Positions 50,611-58,773 of a stretch of 64,000 nucleotides of DNA are shown here, piece by piece. Below the pieces are notes generated by a model, which was not told the DNA's origin, searched no databases, and saw only the letters and a program-made list of their open reading frames with translations. Source of the DNA: Bacteriovoracia bacterium (GTDB lineage: Bacteria > Bdellovibrionota > Bacteriovoracia > Bacteriovoracales > Bacteriovoracaceae); NCBI GenBank assembly GCA_030431635.1, contig JAUIIL010000002.1, positions 310,001 through 374,000 on the forward strand, read 5' to 3'. The translations under genes and the position numbers were made by a program. Within the stretch, counting starts at the first letter, position 1. Every line of letters starts with the position of its first letter.

Positions 50611-51435
50611 ATGAATGATTTTGAGGACGATTTTTTTATTGAAGCAACTGAACTTCTGGCCGAGACAGAAGATGCTTTAATGGATATAGAAAGTGGTAAA
50701 GAGGTAGACGAGAACTTTAATCGAGCTTACCGTAATTTTCATAGCTTGAAAGGGACTTCCGGGATGCTTGGGTATACTAAATTACAAGAATATACCCATA
50801 TTCTAGAATCCTCCTTTGAGGATTATAGAGAAAGAAAAAAAGCTCTAGCAATGAACATTGATTTTTTTCTTAAAGGCGTGGACGTTGCTCGCTCTATTCT
50901 CAATGGAGAAGATGTTGATGTATCAGGTGATTTCGTTAGTGGATTGGTTAAGGAATCTTCAATGGTACCTTTGTTTTATGTGTCAACTTCTTCAGAAAAA
51001 TTTAAAGGCCTTGTTGATAATTATGACGTAACGCTACTCTCAGGACTTGAAGAATATAAAACTAACCTAAAGAATGAAATACTCATTATTGATGAAGAGC
51101 TCATAAATGAAAAAACGCAATCAGATTTAAAAAGCCTTCAATGCAAAGTTGTTGTATGCATTAATGATTTTTCTGATGAAATGAATTCTACAAACTATTC
51201 AAAAATTCATAAAACGGACTGTCTTGCAAGCGTAAAAAACACACTGCAAATTCTTGAAAAACAGTTAATACTTGAAGTTTTATTTGATAAAACATTTACG
51301 CTTTTTATGTACCAATATGTCGATCTTGAAGAATTCTTAATAAAAAAAGGTAAGTCAGAGATTGTAAAAAATATAAAGTCCCAGCTCTCTCAAATAATGG
51401 TCGAAAAAAAGAAAATATCTGGAGATAAACTATGA
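50611..51435 (+). CDS. Hpt domain protein with receiver-like C-terminus
   Basis: 274 residues. The N-terminal Hpt domain keeps His44 in FHSLKGTSGMLG, the phosphotransfer site. Residues 125-220 look like a receiver-type Rossmann fold (PLFYVSTSS, EILIIDEELINE, KVVVCIND) without the acidic pocket. First of a four-gene operon overlapping by 4 nt with the next. Possible phosphate donor is one of the CheA kinases nearby. Confidence 0.65.
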   Translation: MNDFEDDFFIEATELLAETEDALMDIESGKEVDENFNRAYRNFHSLKGTSGMLGYTKLQEYTHILESSFEDYRERKKALAMNIDFFLKGVDVARSILNGEDVDVSGDFVSGLVKESSMVPLFYVSTSSEKFKGLVDNYDVTLLSGLEEYKTNLKNEILIIDEELINEKTQSDLKSLQCKVVVCINDFSDEMNSTNYSKIHKTDCLASVKNTLQILEKQLILEVLFDKTFTLFMYQYVDLEEFLIKKGKSEIVKNIKSQLSQIMVEKKKISGDKL

Positions 51436-52676
51436 GTCATTTCTTAGTTTTATCTAGCAATAGTGATATGTCCTTAAAAATTAAGCGTCTTATCAAGGGG
51501 TTCACCTTTATGGAGAAAGTATCAATTTTTGAATCAGCAGATGAGATACCTGAATTGTTAGGAGATGAGTTATTGATTTTTGATGGAGATGAGAAGAGTT
51601 TTCTTTATTATGCTGAGAAGTTTGCAAAGACAAGCTCTTCTTTAATAGGGTTTTCCGAAAAGGGAGGTATTTCTTTAGGAAGTTATGAAATATACTCTAA
51701 AAAAAAGTTAGGAATATCTCTTCTTAATTTTATCAAAAAAGAGAAATACGACAAAGAAAACTTAGATTATATTGCGTTTGACATCAGTTTTTTAGCTTTA
51801 GGACTTGCTCATGTTAATTTTTATTTAAAAAAAACAGAAAAAAAATTTGAACTTATTCTAAAGAAAGGAACTCAAATTTCTAAAGAAAAACTGGATTCTT
51901 TAAAAACAAGCAAAACCACCTTATATATTAAGACAAATGATTTTTATAATGAATCAAATGAGCTTTTTTTAACACAAATCGTTGAACGTGTGGGTTCAAT
52001 TGAGAAGAAAAGCTTTGACTTAAAAGTAGTGGCAAATCTCTGCCATTCGTTGAACATTCCTGAGGGTGAAATTAATGAAGCGAATAGATATTGTAAAAAC
52101 TTTATCGAAAAACTAAAGGAAGGTGGGTCTCCCTTATACAGAAAAGTGGAAGAACTTTTTCATCGAACAATCTTAAATCATAGTTACCTCATAGCTGTTT
52201 TTTCACTTTATACTTCGAAAAAATATGATTGGATGACTACAGACATGAGAGAGAATCTCTTCATTGCAGGATTATTACATGATATAGGGATAGAAGCCAA
52301 TAATAAATGTGAAAGTTTAGAATTCATTGATAATGACAATTGTACGGAGAATAAAGAGCACATTGTTAAGGCTATAAACATATTAAAAAAAGAACATCTT
52401 ATTGATGAAGAAGTCATTAAAATAATCAACTTTCATCATCACTTAAATTCATTTCCTTATCAACGTTCAAGTGAGTATTTTCAAATAGACAGACTTTCTG
52501 CTCACTTTTCTTTGGTGCATTATTTTTTAATGAAGGCCAAGTCCTCTTTATTTAAAAAAGAAAAAATAAAAAAAATATTAGAGGAAATGAAAATTCAACT
52601 AAGCTCTCCTATCTATAAAAATATAGTGACAGTCTTTTGTGATGAGTGCTTTTTATTATTTGAACATAATAAGTGA
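51432..52676 (+). CDS. HD-domain protein, HD-GYP-related
   Basis: 414 residues. N-terminal receiver-like region without phospho-acceptor, then from about 240 an HD domain with LLHDIGIEA (HD), EHIVKAINILK and FHHHLNSFPYQR in place of HHExxxGxGYP. It is therefore a degenerate HD-GYP relative with probable but uncertain catalysis. Overlaps the upstream Hpt gene by 4 nt. A c-di-GMP role is an inference. Confidence 0.55.
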   Translation: MSHFLVLSSNSDMSLKIKRLIKGFTFMEKVSIFESADEIPELLGDELLIFDGDEKSFLYYAEKFAKTSSSLIGFSEKGGISLGSYEIYSKKKLGISLLNFIKKEKYDKENLDYIAFDISFLALGLAHVNFYLKKTEKKFELILKKGTQISKEKLDSLKTSKTTLYIKTNDFYNESNELFLTQIVERVGSIEKKSFDLKVVANLCHSLNIPEGEINEANRYCKNFIEKLKEGGSPLYRKVEELFHRTILNHSYLIAVFSLYTSKKYDWMTTDMRENLFIAGLLHDIGIEANNKCESLEFIDNDNCTENKEHIVKAINILKKEHLIDEEVIKIINFHHHLNSFPYQRSSEYFQIDRLSAHFSLVHYFLMKAKSSLFKKEKIKKILEEMKIQLSSPIYKNIVTVFCDECFLLFEHNK

Positions 52677-52681
52677 TGTAA

Positions 52682-54397
52682 ATGGACAAAAACATTATTT
52701 TTCTTTACCCCTTAATCGAGGGAATAAATAATTTTAAAAGTTCACTTAGTTCTGATGAATACGAAATATATGAAATTGATAATTTGAATGAGTATTCTCA
52801 AATTATTGGAATTCTTGATAAATCAATAACCATTTCTTCAGATTATGAAAAAACAAAAAGACTTGTTAATGAAAATGAACAGTTTATAAAAAAGAAAACA
52901 AGTAAAAATATTCTTATTACTTCCAAAGAAATCCCGCCCCATATTCAACTTTCGCTTAAAAATAAAGGACTGGATGAAATCCTTCCAGAAAAAAACATTG
53001 AAAAAACTCTAAGTCTTAAAATTAAAATTTTTTTTGATTCTAACCAAAATCAAAAATCAAGTGCTAGTAACGATTCCTTATTTTCTTTGAACTATCAATC
53101 AAAATCTAAGGGAGAAAAAATAGATACTATGCAAGCTCAGAGAGTTGAGAGAATGCTTAGTAGTGAGGATGAAGGTGAACTGAAAGAAAATAAGTCCACT
53201 CAGAATAAGCTACGCTCTTTTGAACAAAACAACAAGGGGCAGCAAGGAAAACTAAGAGAGGTTGAAAGGGATTTTTCTCGTAAAAACCTCCATAAGTTGC
53301 GTGATTATGATAATGAGAATAAAGATAAGGCCAATCAAAAATTGAGAGAATTAGAAAGAAAAGATAAGCCCGGTCAAAAATTGAGAGAGGTTGATAAAGA
53401 GCTAAGTCAAAAAGAGCTTCCTTCTTTAAGAGGAGGACAGGCCTCTGAAGAAGAGCTTAAAAGTTTAAGACTGTTTGACGAACTTGATAATAAAGAAGAT
53501 TTAGGCAAACTCCGTGAAAATAAGTCTCTCGATGAGTCTAAGTTAGGGAAGTTGCGCTCTTTTGAACCAGAAAATAATAGAAAAGACACAAAATTGAACG
53601 AAAGAGACATATTGAATAAAAAAGAAGGGAAATTAAGAGAAGGTCAATTACCAACAATAAATAGAGAAGGTATTGAAAGAGAGCAAATTCAAGCAAAAAA
53701 AGAGGATAAACAAGATGTTTTAGATGAAGAATATTCAGACTTAGAAGAAGACTTTGAACTCGAAAAAGAAGTTTTTGAAAATAGCGATGGTGGCTTTATA
53801 GGTGCAGATAAAGAACTAAATCAGGATGGAATATTTAGCTTTTCAGAGAAAGAGCACGATCTCTTCAAAGAAATTAAACATTTTGAAGAGACCGCTGATG
53901 ATAATCTGACAATAGAGAAATTATTAGAAGAAAAAGAGTATTTTTATTATCCACCTATAACAAATGCTGCATTATACTCTGTTTTTGTAGAAGAAATTCT
54001 CTACTCTGAACTATTTCAGCCTATTTACATTTATAAATATATTGATTTGATTCTTTTTAACAAATTCAAGGGATGTTTTTTATTCGCTCATTTAGATGGT
54101 TCATCTTTTTACCTTGATTTTGAAAGCTATTCACTAAGAGGTAAGTTTATTGAAAACGTGGCAAGTTTTGTTGAACATAAGAGCTCTGATTTTAAAGAGA
54201 CGCGAGTACCTACTTGGAATGATGAAACTTTTCAGAGTAAGGTTATCACTTTTACCTATCCTTTAGTTGAGAATGATCTTTTAAAAGGAACTTTTTACGG
54301 ACATTTTGAAGGTGGTGTCCATTGTTATGAAGATGCGAGTGCTATTGAAGCGATTGTTATGTTAGCCAGATGTTTATACTTAAGAGGTGAGAGTTGA
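52682..54397 (+). CDS. Protein with 11 KLR-type repeats
   Basis: 571 residues. The centre (about residues 175-325) carries about 11 repeats of 13-15 residues that each begin KLRE, KLRS, KLRD, SLRG or SLRL followed by charged residues. The N-terminal 120 residues are ordinary Rossmann-like; the C-terminal 150 form a mixed alpha/beta domain (KYIDLILFNKFKGCFLFAHLDG). It lies between two HD proteins and overlaps the next start (TTGA). No family recognised; the repeats suggest a scaffold or docking role. Confidence 0.5.
   Translation: MDKNIIFLYPLIEGINNFKSSLSSDEYEIYEIDNLNEYSQIIGILDKSITISSDYEKTKRLVNENEQFIKKKTSKNILITSKEIPPHIQLSLKNKGLDEILPEKNIEKTLSLKIKIFFDSNQNQKSSASNDSLFSLNYQSKSKGEKIDTMQAQRVERMLSSEDEGELKENKSTQNKLRSFEQNNKGQQGKLREVERDFSRKNLHKLRDYDNENKDKANQKLRELERKDKPGQKLREVDKELSQKELPSLRGGQASEEELKSLRLFDELDNKEDLGKLRENKSLDESKLGKLRSFEPENNRKDTKLNERDILNKKEGKLREGQLPTINREGIEREQIQAKKEDKQDVLDEEYSDLEEDFELEKEVFENSDGGFIGADKELNQDGIFSFSEKEHDLFKEIKHFEETADDNLTIEKLLEEKEYFYYPPITNAALYSVFVEEILYSELFQPIYIYKYIDLILFNKFKGCFLFAHLDGSSFYLDFESYSLRGKFIENVASFVEHKSSDFKETRVPTWNDETFQSKVITFTYPLVENDLLKGTFYGHFEGGVHCYEDASAIEAIVMLARCLYLRGES
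53203..53650 (+). repeat. KLR-repeat region (11 degenerate units of 13-15 codons)
   Basis: Degenerate protein-level tandem repeat inside the 52682 gene. The consensus is KLREx3-6 (acidic/Lys-rich), with variants SLRG, SLRL and KLNE. Units are not identical at DNA level, so the repeats look maintained by selection rather than by recent duplication. Confidence 0.7.
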
Positions 54398-55350
54398 TTT
54401 TCTACTATATTAATTCTGAAATTCTTCAAGAGATTAAAAATGTAGATATTTTCACCTTCGATCCTAGAACAAAGAGGAGAGATCTTTTTTTAAGTAAAGA
54501 TGAATCATTAACAGATGATTTAATTGCTAGGGCCACTCATTTATTTGAAAAAGAAGTTCGTTTTCAGTTATATAATAAGAGTTTAAATTCTCTGGAAGAA
54601 AAAACTCAAGCAAAGATTAAAGCTTTAAATAGCGAACAGTTAGAATTGGAATCTATCCAGAGACAGAGAAATGAATTAGCTATTGAAAATCTTGACGAAT
54701 CTTTTAATATTATGCGAGAGCTTAGAAATGTTGTTAGGACGGATGATTTTTCAACTCTCAGAGGAAGGGCCCAAAATGAATTCTTACTAATCCCTTTGTT
54801 TCAATCGGAATATATCTCTTCGGCTTCTAACTTTCTTTTGAAACTTTTTGAAAGAGACACTCAAACTTTAAAAGAAGTAGGTTTCTGCTATTTTTTTGCT
54901 AAGATGCTCAAGGTACATAACTGGGAAGAACTGATTGACATTATGATGGCTTGTATTTTTAAAGATATTGGTTTAACTCAAATTCCTTATGGTAAGATCA
55001 GAAGTTTTGAAGATGAGTCATATCAAAAACATACGATGTATACTATTTATGTTCTTAAAAAAGCTGGATTAAATTTATCCGACAGCGCCAAACGTTACAT
55101 ATTAGAACATCATGAACAAATCAATGGGCAGGGATTCCCTAGAGGTAAGACTGAGGCACATATAGCTCCTTATTCACAATTGATTTCACTAGTCGATCAG
55201 GTTTTTTCTTTAAAGTTTGGAAGGCTAGACAAAAAACAAAGAAATTTAAAGCAATCAATTGAAATGCTTAAACATCGCTCGGAAGTCCCTGGTCTAGTCT
55301 ATGATTTTAATATAAATTTTCTGTCTAGTTTATTTGCTCTTCTTGACTAA
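54394..55350 (+). CDS. HD-GYP-like protein with altered HD motif
   Basis: 318 residues, TTG start with GAGGTGA 5 nt upstream. It has FKDIGLTQIP where HD-GYP enzymes have HDIG (Lys for the first His), then KHTMYTIYVLKK and EHHEQINGQGFPRG (HHExxxGxGYP, intact save F for Y). The catalytic HD is lost, so it is probably an inactive relative that binds c-di-GMP or a partner. Last gene of the operon starting with the Hpt protein; overlaps the convergent cytochrome gene by 21 nt. Confidence 0.65.
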   Translation: MIFYYINSEILQEIKNVDIFTFDPRTKRRDLFLSKDESLTDDLIARATHLFEKEVRFQLYNKSLNSLEEKTQAKIKALNSEQLELESIQRQRNELAIENLDESFNIMRELRNVVRTDDFSTLRGRAQNEFLLIPLFQSEYISSASNFLLKLFERDTQTLKEVGFCYFFAKMLKVHNWEELIDIMMACIFKDIGLTQIPYGKIRSFEDESYQKHTMYTIYVLKKAGLNLSDSAKRYILEHHEQINGQGFPRGKTEAHIAPYSQLISLVDQVFSLKFGRLDKKQRNLKQSIEMLKHRSEVPGLVYDFNINFLSSLFALLD

Positions 55351-56124
55351 ATCTTCTTTTAAATAAAAAAGAAAGCTTGCTATATCTTGGGCCATTTCTT
55401 TTCTATCCTTTGCATCCAAGGGAAGCATTGGCATTTCAGATTCAGGCTTTGAAAGTCTTGGGTTTAAAATGTAACTAATAAGTTTATTTTGGTTTTCTTT
55501 TACTAACAGTTTTGAATTCAATATTTCTAGAGAGTTCTTTTTTAGTTGATGACAACTTAAACAGTATTTTTGATAAAGCTCATGACCCTTGGTAAAGTTT
55601 TGATTTTGCGGTTTTAATTGAAGGAAAGGGTCTTTAAAACTAATAAGATCGAACGCTACGATTTGATATGGCCAATAACTTGGGGGAATCAATTGGGATA
55701 GATTCTTTTTGGGTGATGCCCAAATAAGATAGAGTGGAGCGAGTGATGCTGACTTATTTTCACTACGATTAAAAATGCGAAAAGGTTTTTTCGTTGTAGA
55801 ATAAGAGTAGGCTAGAAATGAATCATATTTAAGAAAAAAAGAGATAGGAACTTCGGGTTGGAAACCATCTGCGCATGTAAACCTAATACGATTGAAATTT
55901 TTCCATTCTCTCCCATAGATGGCGTGAAAGAGTTGTTTAACTTTTATCACTTTAAAAGTTAATCTGGTTGATTGAAAAGGGTCATTAATGGAAAGATCTC
56001 TAGTTTCAAATTTTTGAATAAGACTTTCTAAATCATTTTTCTTAAAGAGAACACTTTCTTTATAAAAAGAAATCTCCCCTGCAAAGGTTGAAGAGAGAAG
56101 AAAAAAGACAAGAGCGATTTTCAT
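55330..56124 (-). CDS. Periplasmic cytochrome c-type protein with unknown N-terminal domain
   Basis: 264 residues, signal peptide MKIALVFFLLSSTFA. The N-terminal 165 residues are a beta-rich domain of unknown type (SFYKESVLFKKNDLE ... PYQIVAFDLISF). The C-terminal 100 form a single-haem cytochrome c domain: CLSCH binds haem and a later Met (SEMPMLP) is the likely second ligand. Starts 6 nt after the DUF2141 stop and has no good ribosome site, so translation is probably coupled. Likely role is periplasmic electron transfer. Confidence 0.7.
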   Translation of the reverse strand: MKIALVFFLLSSTFAGEISFYKESVLFKKNDLESLIQKFETRDLSINDPFQSTRLTFKVIKVKQLFHAIYGREWKNFNRIRFTCADGFQPEVPISFFLKYDSFLAYSYSTTKKPFRIFNRSENKSASLAPLYLIWASPKKNLSQLIPPSYWPYQIVAFDLISFKDPFLQLKPQNQNFTKGHELYQKYCLSCHQLKKNSLEILNSKLLVKENQNKLISYILNPRLSKPESEMPMLPLDAKDRKEMAQDIASFLFYLKEDLVKKSK

Positions 56125-56130
56125 ATTAAA

Positions 56131-56568
56131 CTATTTTAACATAATACTATGTTTTATTAATTTATTATTAACCTCAAATAGGGTTTCTTCAAAGGCTGGA
56201 GGACCGAGGAGTCCTCTTTTATTATTTGAAAAACCATATCTTTCAGTTGGCCATCCCAATAAACTATAAGTCATATCATTACTTTCATCTGTATCTTGAA
56301 CCACTGAAAGAGAGTATTTCCCATAAGGTATATTTTTAATGAAAACACTCATCGTTTGAGCCCTAACCTCAAGGTTCGTTTTAATTAAATTAGTGATACT
56401 ATTAGGTTTATCCGGGTAAGTTTCTTTGCTCTTATGAATAAGAACGAGAACTTTTCCATTTTCCTTGCTTTCACTTTTATAATCTAAGTTATTTAAAGTC
56501 AGTTCAATTGAGCCTGTTTGGCCGAAACAAATAAGTGGAAAGCAAAAAAGAAGGGGTATTTTTTTTAT
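56131..56568 (-). CDS. DUF2141 family secreted protein with no standard start codon
   Basis: 145 residues if translation starts at ATA 56566-56568. The C-terminus, IPYGKYSLSVVQDTD then LLGWPTERYGFSNN and LLGPPAFEETLFEV, closely fits the DUF2141 pattern LPPGxYAVxxxHDxNxNGxLDxN. The reading frame continues upstream through a DUF2141-like N-domain to a good signal peptide KKIPLLFCFPLICFGQ and an AAAGGAA site 8 nt before ATA. No ATG/GTG/TTG is in frame before the ATG at 56352. A one-base change in an 8-A run could instead restore an upstream ATG. Family confident, start uncertain. Confidence 0.65.
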   Translation of the reverse strand: MKKIPLLFCFPLICFGQTGSIELTLNNLDYKSESKENGKVLVLIHKSKETYPDKPNSITNLIKTNLEVRAQTMSVFIKNIPYGKYSLSVVQDTDESNDMTYSLLGWPTERYGFSNNKRGLLGPPAFEETLFEVNNKLIKHSIMLK

Positions 56569-56687
56569 GATAAGATTTCCTTTTGTTTTGCATTGCGTTC
56601 AATGATTCGCTTATTATTTACAGTACGTATCTTTTTTTTTACTTCCAAGCAACTGTATTTAACGCATTGCTCTCTTGTAAGAACGCG

Positions 56688-56743
56688 CGGTCGCTTTATA
56701 GGATAGTACCTTATAAAAACACTACATTAATTGAATGCGACCG
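56688..56743 (+). promoter_or_regulatory. GC-rich nested inverted repeat before the 56760 gene
   Basis: Outer arms CGGTCGC (56688-56694) and GCGACCG (56737-56743); inner arms TTTATAGG (56695-56702) and CCTTATAAA (56709-56717, one bulged T) with a 6-nt loop. A promoter-like TTGTAA with TATAGG at 16-nt spacing overlaps it. Could be an operator or a structured mRNA leader. Conspicuous in such AT-rich DNA. Confidence 0.5.
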
Positions 56744-56759
56744 TAGAGAAGGAATTTGT

Positions 56760-57461
56760 ATGAAAAAATGGATATTGCTAGTTTTGAGCTTGGCCCTTTT
56801 TAGTACTTTGAATTCGTATTCAGGCACGATGTCTGATGAACTAGAAAAAGAAATAGAGCTTAAAGATATAGGATATGATGCTAATAGTTTTTTGTTAAAA
56901 ACCGCAGATAGTTTGAGATCAACTTTTGTTATTAATGATAGCGACATTACCTTTAAGGTTTATGAAACTTTTTTTCGAAGGTTTATTGATGGTTATCAAC
57001 CTTGTATTTTAGAGCCAAAAGGAGAGGATTTTACTCTTATAAGAAGTGCTGAAATTGATGATGAGAACCAGTTTCAAGTTAGTCTTCTTTATCCTTTTCT
57101 TACAGATAAAGGTTGTGATTATAAGCCAGTGAATCTTAAGTATGAGTTAACTAAACTCTTAGACCAAAACAAGATTACTTTTTCTTTTGAGAATGATTAT
57201 GGTTATAACAGGCTTGCGATTAACTTGTGGATTTTCTCTGAAGGATATAAGTCTATTGTTCCATTAAAAACAACTGTCTCAATTGAAGTTTCAGAAGAAA
57301 AATCAAAAGCTTTTGTAAGAGTTAAAACAGAATCAATGTCAAATATTCCTAAGAAGAAAAAGGATGAAAAAGCTAAAACAATAGGTTTAAGCCTAGAATC
57401 TCATAATGAAGAATTGTTAGATGTTTTAGAGGACATTATCTATAGTATCATTTTAAATTAA
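56760..57461 (+). CDS. Exported hypothetical protein
   Basis: 233 residues from the ATG at 56760, which has AAGGA 6 nt upstream and begins a clear signal peptide (MKKWILLVLSLALFSTLNSYS). The in-frame upstream region to 56583 contains the structured repeat and no start with a ribosome site. The mature protein is mixed alpha/beta with a Lys-rich patch (IPKKKKDEKAK). Ends 4 nt into the convergent zinc-ribbon gene. No family recognised. Confidence 0.6.
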   Translation: MKKWILLVLSLALFSTLNSYSGTMSDELEKEIELKDIGYDANSFLLKTADSLRSTFVINDSDITFKVYETFFRRFIDGYQPCILEPKGEDFTLIRSAEIDDENQFQVSLLYPFLTDKGCDYKPVNLKYELTKLLDQNKITFSFENDYGYNRLAINLWIFSEGYKSIVPLKTTVSIEVSEEKSKAFVRVKTESMSNIPKKKKDEKAKTIGLSLESHNEELLDVLEDIIYSIILN

Positions 57462-57847
57462 GAGCCTTTTGATATTGATTTAATATCAATGGGAACAGAA
57501 TATTTAGAGGCTTCTTCTTCTAAAATTTCGTATACTTTTTGAGCATTAAATAAAATATTTAAAAGAGTAAACTTTGTTCCAATATCAAGTTTGCAGTTGT
57601 TTTTGCAAACAAAGTCTTGAGAGAAAACTTCAAACTTTTTAATAGGGCTTTTATTTTGAAATCCTGAGTACCATTGAAAAAATTCTGCAATTTTCTCTCG
57701 TAACTTTTCATAAATTTGCTCTGGGGATTCTTGTTTAATATTATAGAGAAATTGACTTGTATCCATCTGCTTTCCATTAAACAGAAGTTTGGCCACTCCT
57801 CTGGAGTGAACACTTAAGGTATCGTTAAAGCATTTAGGACAGTACAT
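57458..57847 (-). CDS. Zinc-ribbon-like hypothetical protein
   Basis: 129 residues. An N-terminal CPKC at residues 3-6 and a central VCKNNCKLD suggest one four-Cys zinc site. The remainder is helical and polar. Convergent with the exported protein (4-nt overlap) and 68 nt from the divergent hydrolase gene. Function unknown. Confidence 0.55.
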   Translation of the reverse strand: MYCPKCFNDTLSVHSRGVAKLLFNGKQMDTSQFLYNIKQESPEQIYEKLREKIAEFFQWYSGFQNKSPIKKFEVFSQDFVCKNNCKLDIGTKFTLLNILFNAQKVYEILEEEASKYSVPIDIKSISKGS

Positions 57848-57915
57848 GAACTGATTATATCAAAACTTTTAAATTATTGTTAAAATAGATAAAAATTGGC
57901 AAGAAGGTATCAAAA

Positions 57916-58773
57916 ATGACGGAAGAAGTTCGAAAAATTAAGACGATAGATAACTTAGAAATTAACTGCCATATCAGAGAAACTGGTTCAAAAACCTGGA
58001 TAATTCTCACTCATGGGGTTGGTGAATATGCTCAGAGGCATAATTATTTGTTTAAACTTCTTTCTCAGTATTTCAATATCTGTCTTTATGATTTAAGAGG
58101 GCATGGACAGAGCGAAGGAAAAAGAGGCCATGTCAATGATTTTGGAGATTATTGTCTTGATTTAGATAGTGTCATTTCTTACCTTAGGGCCAAGTACTCT
58201 ATGCAAGAATACTGTTTAATGGGGCACTCAATGGGAGCATTAATAACTGCTAGTTTCATTCAAAATCACCTTGCCAATAAGCAATGGCCCAAGAAAGTTT
58301 TTTTAAGTGCTCCTCCAGTTAGTGCTTCAGGCTTTCTTGGTTCAATGTTGCATTATGCTCCAGTTGGGTTGAGTAAGTCTCTTGCTGAACTCAATTTGTC
58401 TGTACCCATAAAAGGGCTCATTCCAATGAAGTACTTATCTCACGATAAAAGAGTCATTCAAGATTATATGAGTGATCCACAAGTTCAGCTAAGTTTGCAT
58501 TCAAGGCTTTTGCTACAACTTGTGGCCCATGCAAGAAATGTTTTTTCAAGACCTCTGAGATGCGAAGGAGAGCTTTTTGTGGCTTTCGGTAGTGATGATA
58601 AAGTGATTAATACTCAGACACTCAAACGCTATTTTGGAGAGATTGAAAAAAAAGCAAATGTGTTAGAAGTTGATGGTGGTTATCACGAACTTCATAATGA
58701 AATAGATAAATATAGAAAACCCTATTTTCAATTTCTTCAAGAAAGTTTTTTAAGTCGAGACCAGGTTCTTTAA
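57916..58773 (+). CDS. Alpha/beta hydrolase, monoacylglycerol lipase-like
   Basis: 285 residues, no signal peptide. THGVGEYAQRHNYL oxyanion segment, YDLRGHGQSEGKRGH, catalytic Ser in GHSMG (about residue 104), then LFVAFGSDDKVI with the Asp and DGGYHELHNE with the His. This order is typical of lysophospholipase/monoglyceride lipase (Hydrolase_4). Likely hydrolyses acylglycerols or lysolipids. AAGGT site before ATG. Ends convergent to the M48 gene. Confidence 0.85.
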   Translation: MTEEVRKIKTIDNLEINCHIRETGSKTWIILTHGVGEYAQRHNYLFKLLSQYFNICLYDLRGHGQSEGKRGHVNDFGDYCLDLDSVISYLRAKYSMQEYCLMGHSMGALITASFIQNHLANKQWPKKVFLSAPPVSASGFLGSMLHYAPVGLSKSLAELNLSVPIKGLIPMKYLSHDKRVIQDYMSDPQVQLSLHSRLLLQLVAHARNVFSRPLRCEGELFVAFGSDDKVINTQTLKRYFGEIEKKANVLEVDGGYHELHNEIDKYRKPYFQFLQESFLSRDQVL

